Of a stretch of 64,000 nucleotides of DNA, positions 47,534 to 62,100 are shown piece after piece. The notes under the pieces are model-generated. The model had not been told where the DNA came from, did not search any database, and worked only from the letters and a program-made list of their open reading frames with translations. Within the stretch, counting starts at the first letter, position 1. Each line of letters begins with the position of its first letter. The position numbers and the translations under genes were made by a program. The stretch lies in assembly GCA_012932295.1 (NCBI GenBank), contig JAAONU010000001.1:8951104-9015103 (forward strand), written 5' to 3'. The DNA is from Cyclina sinensis (Eukaryota; Mollusca; Bivalvia; Venerida; Veneridae).

Positions 47534-49328
47534 ATGATGGCCCTGTATCGCTCACCTGTGTATGACTGCTTTTAACAAAGTTGCTATGGACCTGGTTAAT
47601 TGACCCCAGATGACCCATATTTGAACCTGACCTAGAAATTATTGAAACAATCTCTCTGACAAATTTCAAATCCATATCCAAACTTGAGCTACAAATCATC
47701 AAAACAAGAAATTATCGAAACAATCTCTCGGACAAATTTCCAGGACATTTGGACTGAAAATGTAGCCTCTAGAGTGTTTACAAAGTTTTTTGATATTTGG
47801 GCTCTGTGACCTAGTTTTTGACTCCAGATGACCCATACTCCAATTTGAGCTAGAAACCATAGAAGAAAGCTTTCTGACAAATTTCCAGGTTATTTGGAAT
47901 TAAGATGTTTACCTCTAATGTGTTAACAAGGTTTTCCTATATTTAGGCTCTGTGACCTAGTTTTTGAACCAAGATAACCCATACTCCAATTTGAGCTAGA
48001 AATCATGTAAAAAACCTGTCTGACAAATTTCCAGGATATTTGGGCTGAAAATGTAACCTCTGGAGTGTTAAAAAGGTTTTAACATATTTGGGCCATGTGA
48101 CCTAGTTTTTGAACCCAGATAACCCATATCCAAATTTGAGCTAGAAATCATTGAAACAACCTTTCTGACAAATTTCAAGGACATTTGGACCGAAAATGTA
48201 ACCTCTTGAGCATTAACAAGGTTTTTCTACTTTTGAACTCTGTGTCCTAGTTTTTTACCCCATATAACCTATATTCAAAACTGAGATAGAAATCATTGAA
48301 ACAATCTTTCTGACAAATTTCCAGGTTATTTGGACTAAAAATGTTACCTCTAGAATGTTAACAAGGTTTTTCCATATTTGGGCTCTGTGACCTAGTTTTT
48401 GACCCTAGATGACCCATATTCAAACTTGACCTAGAAATTGTCAAAGCAACCTTTCTGTCAAATTTCTAGATTATTTGGGCAGAAAATGTAACCTCTAGAG
48501 TGTTAACAAGATTTTTTATTTTTGGGCTCTGTGACCTAGTTTTTGAACCCAGATGACCCATATTCGAACCTGTGCTAGAAATCACTGAAACAACCTTTCT
48601 GACAAATTTCCTGATTATTTTGGCTGAAAATGTAACCTCTAGAGTGTTAACAAGATTTTTCTATTTTTGGGCTGTGACCTAGTTTTTGAACCCAGATGAC
48701 CCATATTCGAACTTGAGCTAGAAATCATTGAAACAACCTTTCTGACAAATTTCCAGATTATTTGGGCTAAAAATGTTACCTCTAGAGTTTTAACAAGGTT
48801 TTTCAATATTTGGGCTCTGTGACCTAGTTTTCGACTCCAGGTGAACCATATTAGAACATGACCTAGAAATTGTCAAAGCAACCTTTCTGACAAATTTTAA
48901 GATTATTTGGGCTGAAAATGTAATCTCTAGACTGTTAACAAGATTTTTCTATTTTTGAGCTCCGTGACCTAGTTTTTGAACCTAGATGACCCATATTCGA
49001 ACTTGAGCTAGAAATCATAGAAGCAACCTTTCTGACAAATTTCCAGGATATTTGGACTGAAAAAGTAGCCTCTAGAGTGTTAACAAGGTTTTTCTATATT
49101 TGGGCTCTGTGAACTAGTTTTCCAATTCCGATAACCGATGTTCGAACTTGTTCGAGATATTAATGAGACAAACATTCTGACCAAGTTTCATGACAATTGA
49201 GGCAAAAATGTGACCACTAGAGAGTTAACAAACTAATTGTGGAGGGACGGACAGACAGACGGACGGACGACGGACAAAAGGTGATCACAAAAGCTCACTC
49301 TGTCACTACTTGACAGGTGAGCTAAAAA
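47534..49328 (+). mobile_element. Array-type element, eleven units of 145 bp
   Basis: The 5' end survives as ATGATGGCCCTGTATCGCTC, then ACCTGTGTATG. Eleven units follow: the CCTCTAGAGTGTTAACAAGG block recurs at 47766, 47912, 48057, 48202, 48347, 48492, 48636, 48779, 48924, 49069 and 49214, spaced 143-146 bp. Each contains GGGCTCTGTGACCTAGTTTT, GACCCATATTCGAACTTGA, and TTTCTGACAAATTTCCAGG. The 3' end has GGACGGACAGACAGACGGAC, GTGATCACAAAAGCTCAC and the hairpin AGCTCACTCTGTCA/TGACAGGTGAGCT (49292-49323), then AAAAA. No protein is encoded. Confidence 0.85.
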
Positions 49329-49330
49329 CT

Positions 49331-50000
49331 AAAACAAGATGGCCATGATGGCTTACCTGAGTACCATTCGTCTTAACAGGAAGGCCAGTGAAAGACATTC
49401 AACTAGAGTACAACATACTCAGACGTTTTAAAATTGTTCATGTAAAAGCAAGAGCATTACATGGGCTCCGACCTGTATCATCTGACCAGATCTTATATTG
49501 TCTCAATATCATCTGGATTAGTAACTTTTGACCTCTGGGACAGGGCCATTTTTTTCTGTAACTTTAACAAGAAATTAAGTCAGAAGGTCAAGGCCATTTA
49601 CAGTCAAATTTGAAATGTACATGCAAAACTATATACATGGTCCAAATTTCAAATATGGAGTGCCAAATTCAGAGAGTATATCATTCAGTCATGATCACTG
49701 CTGTTCAAAGTTAAAATTGAAATGTGCAAGTAAAATTAGTTCAAATGTCAATAAATCTGTACTTTTTTTCATTCCAGTAACCATAGCAATCAGAGTTCTG
49801 TATAAAATGGAAATTCTCTGAAAAACTTCAGTAGAGCTTCATGCAAGGAATATCTCTGACAAGTTGCATTAACCTTAACCAAGTGATTACAGAGAAGTAG
49901 TTGTTGAAAGTAAAAGCTTGACAATGGATAAAGAACACCACAAGATGGAGATAGAATATGATCACAACAGCTCACCCTAAACCTCTGTGGGATAACAGAT
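49331..50000 (+). mobile_element. Array-type element, shorter decayed copy
   Basis: It begins three bases after the preceding element with AAAACAAGATGGCCATGATG, then GCTTACCTGAGTACC. The end has ATGATCACAACAGCTCACCC followed by TAAACCTCTGTGG, where the hairpin is ruined. It sits just 3' of the SLC39A11 stop codon (50111), so it may form part of that gene's 3' untranslated region, in antisense orientation. Confidence 0.65.
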
Positions 50001-50110
50001 GTGTGAATTCATTATATATACAAATAGGCATTTGATTATAAAGGTATTTCAACTTCATTGCCCTCAGAAGTAGAACAAAGAAAACAAAAAGAAGAAACGC
50101 TTACAAAGAA

Positions 50111-50189
50111 CTATCCGAGGCCGACATCTAACGTCATCATTACGACAAACCCAAGTATTGACGTCCATGACGCTAACTTCCCATTGCCA
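50111..50189 (-). CDS. SLC39A11: SLC39A11 terminal coding exon
   Basis: 79 nt including the TAG stop (50113-50111), after the acceptor ATTTATTTCAG. The first base completes a Cys codon, then [20 protein letters not shown] and DVGLG-stop. The C-terminal LDVGLG is characteristic of ZIP11. This exon is separated from the rest by an 8,432-bp intron. Confidence 0.95.
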
Positions 50190-53100
50190 CTGAAATAAAT
50201 AAGAATCAAGATTTAAAACAATTTTTAGTATAACCATTGCCATTTCTTTTTGCCTCTGCTACCCAGGCAACCCATCCATGTAATCTTATCTTGGTCAGCA
50301 CTGTTTCAACTTGATATGTTTTTAAGTAAAACCCCTTTAAATACTAAATAGGTATGTCCAAATTCATGAATGATTAGCTGGGTAAGGATTTAAGACATGT
50401 ACTTAATATATCTGTATGATAAAGACTTTATCAAAATCCAATAAACTGAAAACAATTGTGCTTTCTTCTGGCCAAGCATAACACTTTGTAACAAGAGCCA
50501 TATTGACATGGCCATCCCCTGCCGAATATGTTTGCTTAGTTATCATTCTTGTGCACAGCACTCTTCCCTAATGAGATCAATAAACCTATAAAGTTTCAAA
50601 CTGATTTCTCAAACACTTTAAGTTATTGTTCAACAAAAAATAAGCATGAAAAATAACAAAGGGCAATATCTCAAAAACTATAAAAGGTAGAGTTATCATT
50701 TTTGTGCTCTGCAATCTTCCTCAATGAGATCTTTCCACCTATGAAGTTTCAAGTTGATATCCCTTATACTTTCCGAGTTAGGCTCCAGACAAAAATTATG
50801 CATGAAAAATAACAAAGGGCAATAAAACATATGAAGGGTAGAGTTATTATTCTTGTGCAGTGCATTCTTCCTGAATGAATTCTATCATCCACTTATGAAG
50901 TTGTCAAGTTGATATTTCGAATACTTTTCAGCATGGGATAACAAACCATAATTACTTTTTAAGACCTGTAAATTCAGCCCTTCCAGGACAAAATTAAATT
51001 GATAAATAAAAGACGAAATTGCTTTCAATATACTTTTCTCTCTTTACCCTAGCATAGCTTAATGATTCTCTGGGAACCACATTTAATCTTTTTACACCAC
51101 TTTCTCCCAAACAAGCCAGGAAAGCTTCATTGTATGTCCATTTAATAAACTGTTTTAATTTCTTATCATAGTTTTACAGGAATCATCTTTAAATATTGCC
51201 TGTAGCATGCAAAACTCTCAGACTATCCTTTAACGATTAATAAAAATGATCTTATTGCAAACATTTTATTACTGTTATTAATGCTGTTGCATGAACATTA
51301 TTCCAAGTTCAATAATCCATATTTATCACCTTCCCTGCTCTGTTCAGCAGCTAAATTACCTTGGAAATATTTCAATATATGCAATTTTTCATTTATTCTT
51401 AATATCTTCAAAATGAACTCCAACCCTTTCAACAGAAACTGTAACTTAATAACTATGTAAAGTTAAGTTTGTTCTCTAGCATTTCTGTTAGTTTGAATTT
51501 TCTTTTTTCATATGTATATTAATTTCATTATAGTAACACATCTATTTTTTTTTTTTTTTGCTGCTGCTTTAAAAAAATTGTGTTTCAATGTTTAGCTGAT
51601 GTAATGATAAAACCCAAACAAAAACATTCTAGATGAAAATAAACTGGGAAATACATTTTACACTTTTTAAAACATTTGATTTGTTAAAAACATCCTCAAC
51701 TTACTTCAGAAATAATTACCTTTAGCTCTTGTGAGAATGCACATCTTGAAGTGATCTATATGAAAATTTTTAAAAATTCAAAGAAACAAGAACTGTCACT
51801 GTAAGATGACTATGCCCCTGAAGTGGTGCTTTGACCTTTGAGCTGAGAACCAGTCATTCAGGGGACAAGGTCAAATACAAGTCAGTAGGAAGGTCTTGTC
51901 CAAAGGGGTGTTGTGTCCAAGCACGAAGTATATCAACTTACTAATGATGAAGTTCTTACCAAATGTTAAAGTTTTTGGACAACTGGATCTTCAAGGTGAA
52001 AGTCATTCAGGGGTCAAGGTCAAATAATTATAGGTCAGTGGGAAGGTCTTGTCTAAAGGGGTGTTGTGTCCAAGAATGAAGTATATCCACTTACTAATGT
52101 GGAAGTTATGGCCAATGTTAAAGTTTTCTGACAATTGGAAGTCCAAGTTGAAGATCATTCAGGGGTCAAACAAATAGAGGTCAGTAGGAAGGTCTTGTCC
52201 AAAGGGGTTTTGTGTCCAAGTATGAAGTAAATCTACCTATTAATAAGAAAGTTATGGCCAATGTTAAAGTTTTCAGACAGACAGACGGACAGTTAAAAAA
52301 CTATATGCCTCCCTTCGGAGGCATAAAAATAAAAATAAAAACAGGAAGTTAGAAAAGAACTACTGTAGTTTATTTTTTATTCCCATCAAACAAATTTTGC
52401 ATATGTTGCGCTAGAAAAATGTGCAAAGTTAAGCCTCTGCTTTTATAAAATTTACAGAATTTGTAAGAGGTATCCAAATTTTGAGCATTTTCAAAATATG
52501 TGCATATTATTTTGCTTGTCATCCATCAATGTTTAGCCACTGCTAATTTTCTACCAATTTTAACTGAATACTCTGACATATTGGGATGCTTTATTTAACT
52601 AGTCTAATTTAATATTGTTCTTTGTTATTTTTTACTTTTCCATTTCTTTTTTAATGTTTTTTTTCTGGTTGGTGAATGCCACCCCCATAAGGATAATTCC
52701 ATTGTGATCCATTGTAACAAAAAGTTTGCATTCAAGTATACTTTTGATTTTTTAAATATCTGTGGCTTCCATTTTTTTTCACAAAGTAAGTGGATGTATT
52801 TGTTATATTACAAATAATCTGAACAAGATTCATGATGGCCTCCAAAATGTTTAAAAGGTTTTCTTTTAATTTGGGCTGGTGGCCTAGTTTTTCAACTTAT
52901 ATGATCTAGTTCTGAATTCATCAGAGAGATCATTAACAGCAGCATTCTCACTAAGTTTCATGAAGACTTGGTCAACCCAGATTCTAACTCGTCCAAGAGT
53001 TCATCAAGACAAACATTTGAGTTTTATGAAGGCTTGATAAAAAATGAGGGCTGTAAAAACTTAGGAAATTAAAGCATTTTGTATGTTCTTTACATCAAAT

Positions 53101-56100
53101 GGGGATGTTCTGGGTCAATGTGAGGATGTTTTGGGCAAAAGAGGCAATAGTTTGTCCAATTCTTTGCCAAAGCGGGGACATTCTGACCAAAAGTGAGGAC
53201 ATTTTGGTAAGGGAATATTCTGACTTGATGACTTTTTTAACTGTTAACCCCAGTCAATACTTCCTTGCAGTCAAACCACAGCCTTTATTGTTCACTCCTA
53301 AGTCAGTAAGTTTTAAATAAATATCCTTATAAATAATATATAGATCTAAATTAGACGCTGAACCCTTCAGTTTTAGAGTAAAGGTAAATATGTCCCCAAG
53401 CAAATCCTATCTTACAAAATCCTAAATGAGTTTAGAGATTATACACACTTCTAGCTGCACTAGTCTTGTATTACATAATTACATGCTTGTCATTCCTGTG
53501 CCACACCTCTGTACCACCCCTAAGTTCAATTAAATAAATGTCAAAACTCAGAAAAAGCCTTGACTATCCTGTCCCTTTCTTATACCAGGTGTTGGAAACT
53601 AATGATTTCTCATTACTTTGATAATAAAAAATGTCAGCTTCCCTGTAACTGCCTTTTATTAACTTCTACTCTTAGAATAAGTGTCCATCTAAATAATCTG
53701 GTTCACTATTATTAAATATTCCTTCTTCTGAATAGAGAGTGTTTTTACATAGATTTTATGTCTGCTTTATATTACTGTGACAGTGGGAGTATTTATGGGG
53801 GAAACATGACCCAACCTGTCAATAACTTTCTTTTTCTAGTGATTTTAGAATATCTTACTAAATTTGGTTCACTGAATATTTTTACTGGCTTTTTCATACC
53901 TTCAGACGAACTCTTAGAAACAGAAAAAATTACCAGGGTTGTATGGAAAGTTTCTGCACATGAAAATGCTTCAAACATACATGTTAATAGTCTGTATATG
54001 TTCTGAATCCATAAGAGAAGTCTTCAAGATATTATAATTGCTATACAAATGTTTACAAGCACTTTGGAATACAATATGATATCCATAACTCTGAAGTCAC
54101 TAACTATCTTTCACACAAATGACCAAAAACCTGTAAAGGTCAGGCACGTAGCCAGGCATACTCCAAAACTCATGGGAGTACTTAGATTTTGAAAAAAAAA
54201 ATTTTTAAATGGCCTAAAAATGCCCCCCCCCAACCTCCCCCACTTGGAAATTACACAGTCACATAAACACATGTTGGAGAACTTGGAATTTAGCCCTAAA
54301 GGTATACACATGCATACAGTATTTAAATATCAAATTCATAATTGCTATCATTATTTTGGACCACATTATAACATATCTGTCTGTATTATATTGGCCCACC
54401 CACTTTCTGAACCATTAAGGACTTTATATGACATAATCAGCTGTTAAGTCATATCTAGTTCTCTTTCTTTCAGAGAATTTTCTCTTAATATAGAATTTGT
54501 CCTCTAGATTGGTCCTTGTCCTAGGCAAGAAAATAGAATAAGAAAAAGCCTGAGTATTAGTTTTGCACAAAACCGTGTCTTTACATAACCTTTTTACATT
54601 TTCAACTCCTCCTTACATTCCTGTATACATAAATAGAACTAGAACTGTGTCCATAGGACACGGATGCCCCCACTATGCATAAGTGCTCATAAACAAGAGC
54701 ATGTATATTCTGTATGTAAGATTTAGGTGGGGAACAATTTTTTTCTGTAGTTGCAAATGAATTGAGGTGTTTTGTATATTATTAATGCTGTCCTTTTATT
54801 TCAAAATTATATATTTTATACTGAAACAAGGGCTGTCGGATGGACAGCACGCTTGACTATTCTTAGTGCTTAAAGGTATAATAAAAGCCTGAAATTAAAG
54901 ATTTTTCAAAGTCTTAAAAGGGGAATAACTAATAAAAATGCTTAACAGAGTTATGGGCCTTGATGGAATGACACAGTCTACGACCAAGTTTGAACCAAAT
55001 ATCTGCAGTAGAAAGGGAAGAAATAGTGAAAAGCTTGCCCTAAAACTTTAACCCGATAGCCACGACGCAGGTACAATAGACCTCCTTATTCTTTGAAGAG
55101 TCGACATAAAAATGTTGTAAATATTTATGTTCTATGAGGAATCACATTAGCCAAGATGAAGAAAGAGACACACAAGTAATTACATGTTGCTGATATTAAA
55201 GTAAGCAGGTAAAATTTAAAAAATGTTACACATGAAAGATATCTACAGATTAAAGTGTAGAAACCCCAGGTGTGTCAGGTCCCGTAAAAAACATTACCCT
55301 TCCTTTACTATCATCTACACATTAAGGTTGTTCATCCCTGAAAGTTTAAGCAAAATCTGCCATCTGGTTTATGAGGAGTTGCGTTCACAAATTTATTTGG
55401 CTATATGGTATATAGTGAAAAAATCAACAAAGGGCCATAATTCCATTAAATTTGGTCGCAGCAAAAATTCCATCCTTTACTATCATCTACACATTAAGGT
55501 TGTTCATTCCTGAAAGTTTAAGCAAAATCTGCCATCCGGTTTATGAGGAGTTGCGTTCACAAATTTATTTGGGTATATGGTATATAGTGAAAATATCAAC
55601 AAAGGGCCATAATTCCGTTAAAGTGGGTCAAAGCAAAAATTCCTTCCTTCACTATCATCTAAGGTTGTTCATCCCTGAAAGTTTAAGCAAAATCTGCCAT
55701 CCGGTTTATGAGAATTTGCGTTCACAAATTTATTTCACTTTATGGTATATAGTGAAAAAATCAACAAATGGCCATAATTCCATTAAATCTGGTCGCAGCA
55801 AAAATTCCTCCCTTTACTACCATCTACACATTAAGGTTGTTCATTCCTGAAAGTTTAAGCAAAATCTGCCATCCGGTTTATGGGGAGTTGCGTTCACAAA
55901 TTTATTTGGCTATATGGTATATAGTGAAAAAATCAACAAAGGGCCATAATTCCGTTAAATTTGGTCGAAGCAAAAATTCCTTCCTTAACTATCATCTACA
56001 CATTAAGGTTGTTCATCTCTGAAAGTTTAAGCAAAATCTGCCATCCAGTTTAAGAGGAGTTGCGTTCACAAAATTTCGGGACGTACATACAGACGTACGG

Positions 56101-59100
56101 TCGTATGGACTGAGGGACAAGTGCAACGCTATATGCTCCCACTTTGTGGGGGCATAAAAAATGTTAATATTTCATCTTAACTTTTTAACATGCATACAGG
56201 AAATATAATTATTATGTACATTAAAATAAAACACATTCCTTGTTTTAATATTAATATAAATAAAGTCTATCTCACCCTAACCATTGACATAAATTTGAAA
56301 ACATTTATTGTTGAAATCAACCTGTTGTCCCCAACCCCAACCCCACCACTCCTGTACTTATGCTGTCTGAGAAACGGACAAGTTTTTCACATCAGGTCTC
56401 TGGATATTTTCAAATCTCAATCAGTCCAAGACCCACCCCAGGTTGAAAAACATGAAAATAAATCGTCCAAAAACAATGTTTAACATTAGTATGTCTAATA
56501 TATGGTATCAAGGCTTTTTCTCTTATTGAAAAATACAAACAATTTACCATCACTGACAACTTACTTTGAATTATAATGCTTACATTAATTGGTTTGTCGA
56601 CTTAGCGAAAAAACGTTTGTTTAAAGTGAAAGTTAAAAACAGAAGAAACGCCAATTTCACGAGGTTATAATTTTCAAACACTGGTTAATGTAATCGATAG
56701 ACTAGCTGCCAATTTAAGACACTTATTGACGAGTTAATCAATTAATTGGTGATAATTACCTTGGGCCACTGGTGACAGTGGCAATTTTATAGTTTATGAT
56801 AGGTATGAAGGACCGCATTAGGGACCGATTGGGATTTAGGTGTGAAATTTTGGCGTTTTAATGATGAGATATACTTAAATTTGACTTTTTCTGGAAAAAA
56901 AAATGGTCTGATTTTTTTAAGGAGTTTTGGACATAAAATTTGGTCCAGGAACCTGAAATTTGGTAAAAACTGACAAATTTTGGGTTTTCCCAAGTCTTGC
57001 TTTACAAATAGAATTTTGTTGCAAAATATTATGACCCTCAGTCTATCAGAGGATACCATGCCTTTCAAGTCAGTGACCATGATTACCTGGTTTAGACTCA
57101 CAGAACCAAATAACATGACCATGGAAAAAATAACCTAACCAATTACCATTTGCCCATGGAAAAATTTACAACCTTACCATGGGGTGGGGTGGGGGGAGGG
57201 GGGACCACAGAGCTGACCAAAAAATACTCACAACATAACTATTTCAAAGAGCAATTCTAACAGAGTGATGCAACTCTGCATGAAATTCAATTTGATCTAA
57301 GAGGAAAATGACCTTATACCATTAAACCACAAGCAGTAGATGGAGACCAGACAGTGCATTTCATGTAAGGAAGTGTAACCCTAGGCGTATATAGGCAATA
57401 AGATGACAATATCAGATGTAAATAAACTTGTGTAAATATAGTTCTAAAATGTAGCTTTGTCTGGAACATGTTATGATGTAGTAAAATATCATGCAAAACC
57501 CTAAGAAATGCATGAGCATCCATTAAAACACGGAAGCATATTTTTCTCTCCAATGATAATGTGTGTCTGAACAATATTGGAAATTAGTTAGCCCAAAAAA
57601 ATGTATCTGTTTCAAGGGAGACAAATACTGGAAGACCATAAATAATACTTGACATACTAGTTGTCTACCTTGTGAATTGTTTTTCTTTCAGAGAGAGAGA
57701 GAGAGAGAGAGGAGAGAGGAGAGAGAGACTGATAAGTTATCAAGTCTCTGAGTTTACAAATTATTGATGAAATAATAAAACCCATTGTGGGTACACTTAA
57801 AATATTCCAAATTTCTGCACAAAACTTCAATGTTTTCACCATTTTTGCTATAACTAGGTATTTGATGTGTCTGTAATAAATCTAGATCTGCAGATCACTT
57901 AACCATAGCCAATTTGCATTTAGCAGATGTATCAACATGTGAAATTGTTATTTCCTTTATAGTCCCAGATGCAGGGTTAATAATAATAATATACCTCATT
58001 TATATAGCGCTCTTTTCATAGAAAATGTTCAAAAGCGCTTTACAGTACATTAAGTAAAAGTGGAGTGCAATTATAAGCTTCCAGTAACAACATTTAAAAT
58101 AAAACATTGATACATTACATTTAAGATCCAATTTTGACAAATTAAAGTTAAAATGCTGTGCTTATAAACACAAATTTTCCATAAAACAAAGATGGATTAC
58201 AAATATGGTCTAATAAGAAAAAGTTATGGCAATCATATTATATTATATGGGTTGTATTTAGCCTTTTGATATATTGGGAATATTCATTTGAAGCACAGCT
58301 GTACCAAATATGTAAATTCTGTTATTTTAATACATTTAATATTTGTTAGTGAACAAAAAAACTTCATTTCAACAAACCTCCTTGGCTGCAGGAAGGGAGT
58401 TTATTTGAGCCCCCATCCCCACACTTTACATGAATTCCAATATTGGAAAATCTTACTTAAATCAATATTACTTTTTGGAGGTAATGTAACAAGTAAAGAG
58501 AAACTACTCTTCAAATGAAAACACCTAAACTACCTTTTCTTTCCCACTTCCTGTTGAGCAACATTTAACAACTGAGCCAATAATTTTAGAACTAGCTGAA
58601 CATGGGATCAGATATACCTACCAAGTTTGAGCTTCTGGTATAATATCATCAACAACAACATAAATCATGGCACCCGCAGCAAAGGCCAGCGCATAAGGCA
58701 GGATTGGTTCAGCCACAACAACAGCTAATGTACCAAACAGACCAGCTATTGGTTCAACTATACCACTTAACTGTCCATACCTACAATAGGATTTTACACC
58801 AAAGTCATAAAATATCTAAACTGAACGGTGTATCAACAGGAATGAAAACATCTCTGAGAAAGAAAATCCACTTTAAATAAACTGAAAAACTGTATTATTC
58901 ATAAAAAAGAAAAATAGTTTACAAAAAAATCAGGAAAAAATTGTCAACCACTGTTTAACTTAATTTGAGATTGTTAGAGTATTTGCAGAAATAATTATGA
59001 AGAAACCCTGTGAATATCATTCAGAAATATTCTTTAATTTCGGACTTACCAAAAACATTTAAAAGTGGACATTCCTGACCCCTTCAATGGTAAACTAACT

Positions 59101-62100
59101 GCTAAACCTTCAGGAAAATTCTGTATACCAATACCTATTGCTAAATTTCTACAAATACAGAGAAACTTGATCAAATAAAATATGCATAGAATAAAACACT
59201 TCATAAAAACAAATAACAGGCAAAAATACCCCGGTAAAATTGAGCTGTTTAGAAATAGGTAAGGCAAGCTTCCACTGTATCTTGATGCCTTAACTAATAT
59301 TTCTAACAAAGGCTAATTAAAGCTGGGTCAGTGACTACAAGGACAAGAAAAAGATATATGGTCTAAATGCCAAAGATTTCAACTTTCCTTTCCTTTTTAT
59401 CAAGAACTGAAATTTTCTGATTACTGATTCTATGTGTGTTTCTACCTGAATGTAAGTTCAGCCTAAAATAAACATTCAATATGAAACTTTAACTCTACTT
59501 TGCATTTTAATGTAAAACTGTACTTAGCATTTGAAGGTCAATTTCCACCGTACCTAGCATTTTCAAATGTGGCAGCTGGAGTTTTTCCTATGGCACCAAA
59601 ACCAACACCTACAGCTAAACCCTCTGAAAAATATAAAGATCCATGATTAAAGAATTCAGGGCAGCTCAAGGTCGGTTGGTATATAAATTCACTACAACAT
59701 GAAGTGATATCACACCCCAGTCCCTGTGTATTCATTGTTTCCATGAAGTAATGTCAAATATTAAGGCATAATATATATATTACATTCAAGTACCTGGCAC
59801 ACTGATCACAAATAAAGTCATGTCACCCCAGTCCCTGTATACTGTCTACATGAAGTAAGGTCACACCACAGAGCCTGGTATACAACACCCCACAGAGCCT
59901 GGTATACAACACCCCAGTACCTGGTACATAAATTTACCTCAACATGAAGTTATGTTACACCCCTGTCCCTGTTTATCAATTGTTTACATGAAGTGATGTC
60001 ACACATTAGTGACTATCATATTATACCCCAATACAATTCCAGCAAAATTATGTGACACCCCAGTTCCTGTATATCAAATGTTTACATGAAGTAATGTCAC
60101 ACCTTAATGACTAACATATTACACCACAATACAATGATTAATTTCAACATAGTCATGTCACACCCCAGTTCCTGTTTATCAATTGTTTACATGGATTAAT
60201 GTCACAACTTAGTGACTAACATATCAAACCTCAATATATAGATTAAATTCAACATAATCACGTCACTTTGTAGTGCCTGGTATATATCACCCAATACCTT
60301 GTACCTTAATTAACCCTAACATGAAGTCATGTTACACACAAATACCTGGTATATTATGTATTGTTATGGCAATAATAAGCAGCAGGATTCTCTTCCAGCT
60401 GACACTAGTGGAATAATTCTCCTCAGATCTCATATCATTATTACTGGAGGGTATACTCTGATCTCCACCACGCCTTCTGGATACCGTCCTTGATTGTTTA
60501 TAACCTGAAAATATATACAGGTGTCACAGGTTAAGAAAATTCATTTACCAAAGACTTGGTTCAAACCTGCAAAACAGTGAGCTTGTATGTCTGGTGCTCA
60601 ATAAATTGAGCTACAGAGGTAGGTGTCTGTATGTAAGTAACAAATATAGGACAATATGGCCAGTGGACTATTTGTATTTGGACAATTTGGTCTAGGTTAA
60701 TTTGGCCCTGAGGGAGAATTTGGCTTGCCAAAATTATTGGGTAGGACAACTTGGCCAGATAAATATGATGGCTAGTTAAAGTGGAAAAAAGTAATGTTTT
60801 AGAGTTAGTTTCTAATATATGTGAGTGACAGACTCTTGAAAAGGAAAATTCAAAAAGAGAAGGATTTAATTATTTAGAATTTTTAATTTATTTACCCAAT
60901 ATTTTTGGCTGACCAAATTGTCCTTGGCCAAATTGTCTGTGCACCATTATTAACAGTATTACCCAATTACAGGTCCTTTGATGTAAGTCAGCGGTTGAAA
61001 TTTTTTGCATTTCTCTTAGCATTTTGTTATCACATTTCAACCTGTTTTCTTGCAAAGATAAAATATACTAAAATAACACGATTTACATATGTGTTACAAC
61101 TATACTTCTTACAAGCATCTAACTTTATAACAGACATTGGACATTGATTATATCTGTAATAAATTAAGATCTGTCCAAGGTCTCTTGACTACCCACTTAA
61201 GTGTCCCTAATCTGCATTTAGTTGATGCATCATCAAGGTAGTGTTGCAGATTTGAAGATACAGGTTTGTATTTAGCTGTCTGAATAATGGGGATGTTTGT
61301 TAGAAGTAAAGTTATAACACATAAATAATAATAATATATAATAATATATAATTATATAATAATACATAAATCTAGTTCACTTAGTATATTTCATCTTTGT
61401 AAGTGAAACTGGGCCAATGAAATACCTAAGACATTTTGCCATATTCTTCTCAAAGGAATATCTCTCAAACCTGAGACACTAAACTAAAGCAGGCATCTAC
61501 TTGGAATAAACTCTATAAAATCTTTTTCTAAACTAAACAGTTTTGACAGAAAGAACTAGAGTAAGCTGTTCAGTACATATCAACAATCATTCTGGCAGTT
61601 CCAACCTTTATTATAGATTTCATCCATTTATTTCATATTACTGGTATAGCATTAACAGTTCTTGAGTTGCAGAATGCAGCAGTGCTGATCTTGCGATCAC
61701 TGATTTGAATCCAGTCAAGGGTGAGTCTCAACAGACTTTTCACATTCCATGTTTTCAGTGCAAATACAGGTTTGAATCCAGTCAAGGGCAAGTCTCCACT
61801 GACTTTTCACATTCCATATTTTCAGTGCAAATACAGGTTTGAATCAAGACGTAGTCATCTAGTTGAATTGATATCAAGTGGCAAGAACTTTTATCCTAAT
61901 CATACTATGTAAACCCATAACTGCACAGTACATTCTACTCCTTTTTACTGAAATTACTTTCGTTTAACCCTGAACATGCTGAATTTTTGTAATGGATTTG
62001 CCCAGCTTTGAATTTGGAACAGTCCATTCAAAGTTTAAGGGATTTCAATATCAAAATACAAAAATGGAGCTACCAACAGTATAGAGCCTGGTGTGCAGTC

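Noticed and set aside
55223..56022. Three overlapping plus-strand open frames of 84-132 codons with repeated protein motifs
   Set aside because: They are the 172-bp tandem units read in an open frame; no start context, homology or splice support.
57180..57203. G-rich run as a G-quadruplex regulator
   Set aside because: A quadruplex is possible from the G-runs, but nothing links it to a promoter or exon end.
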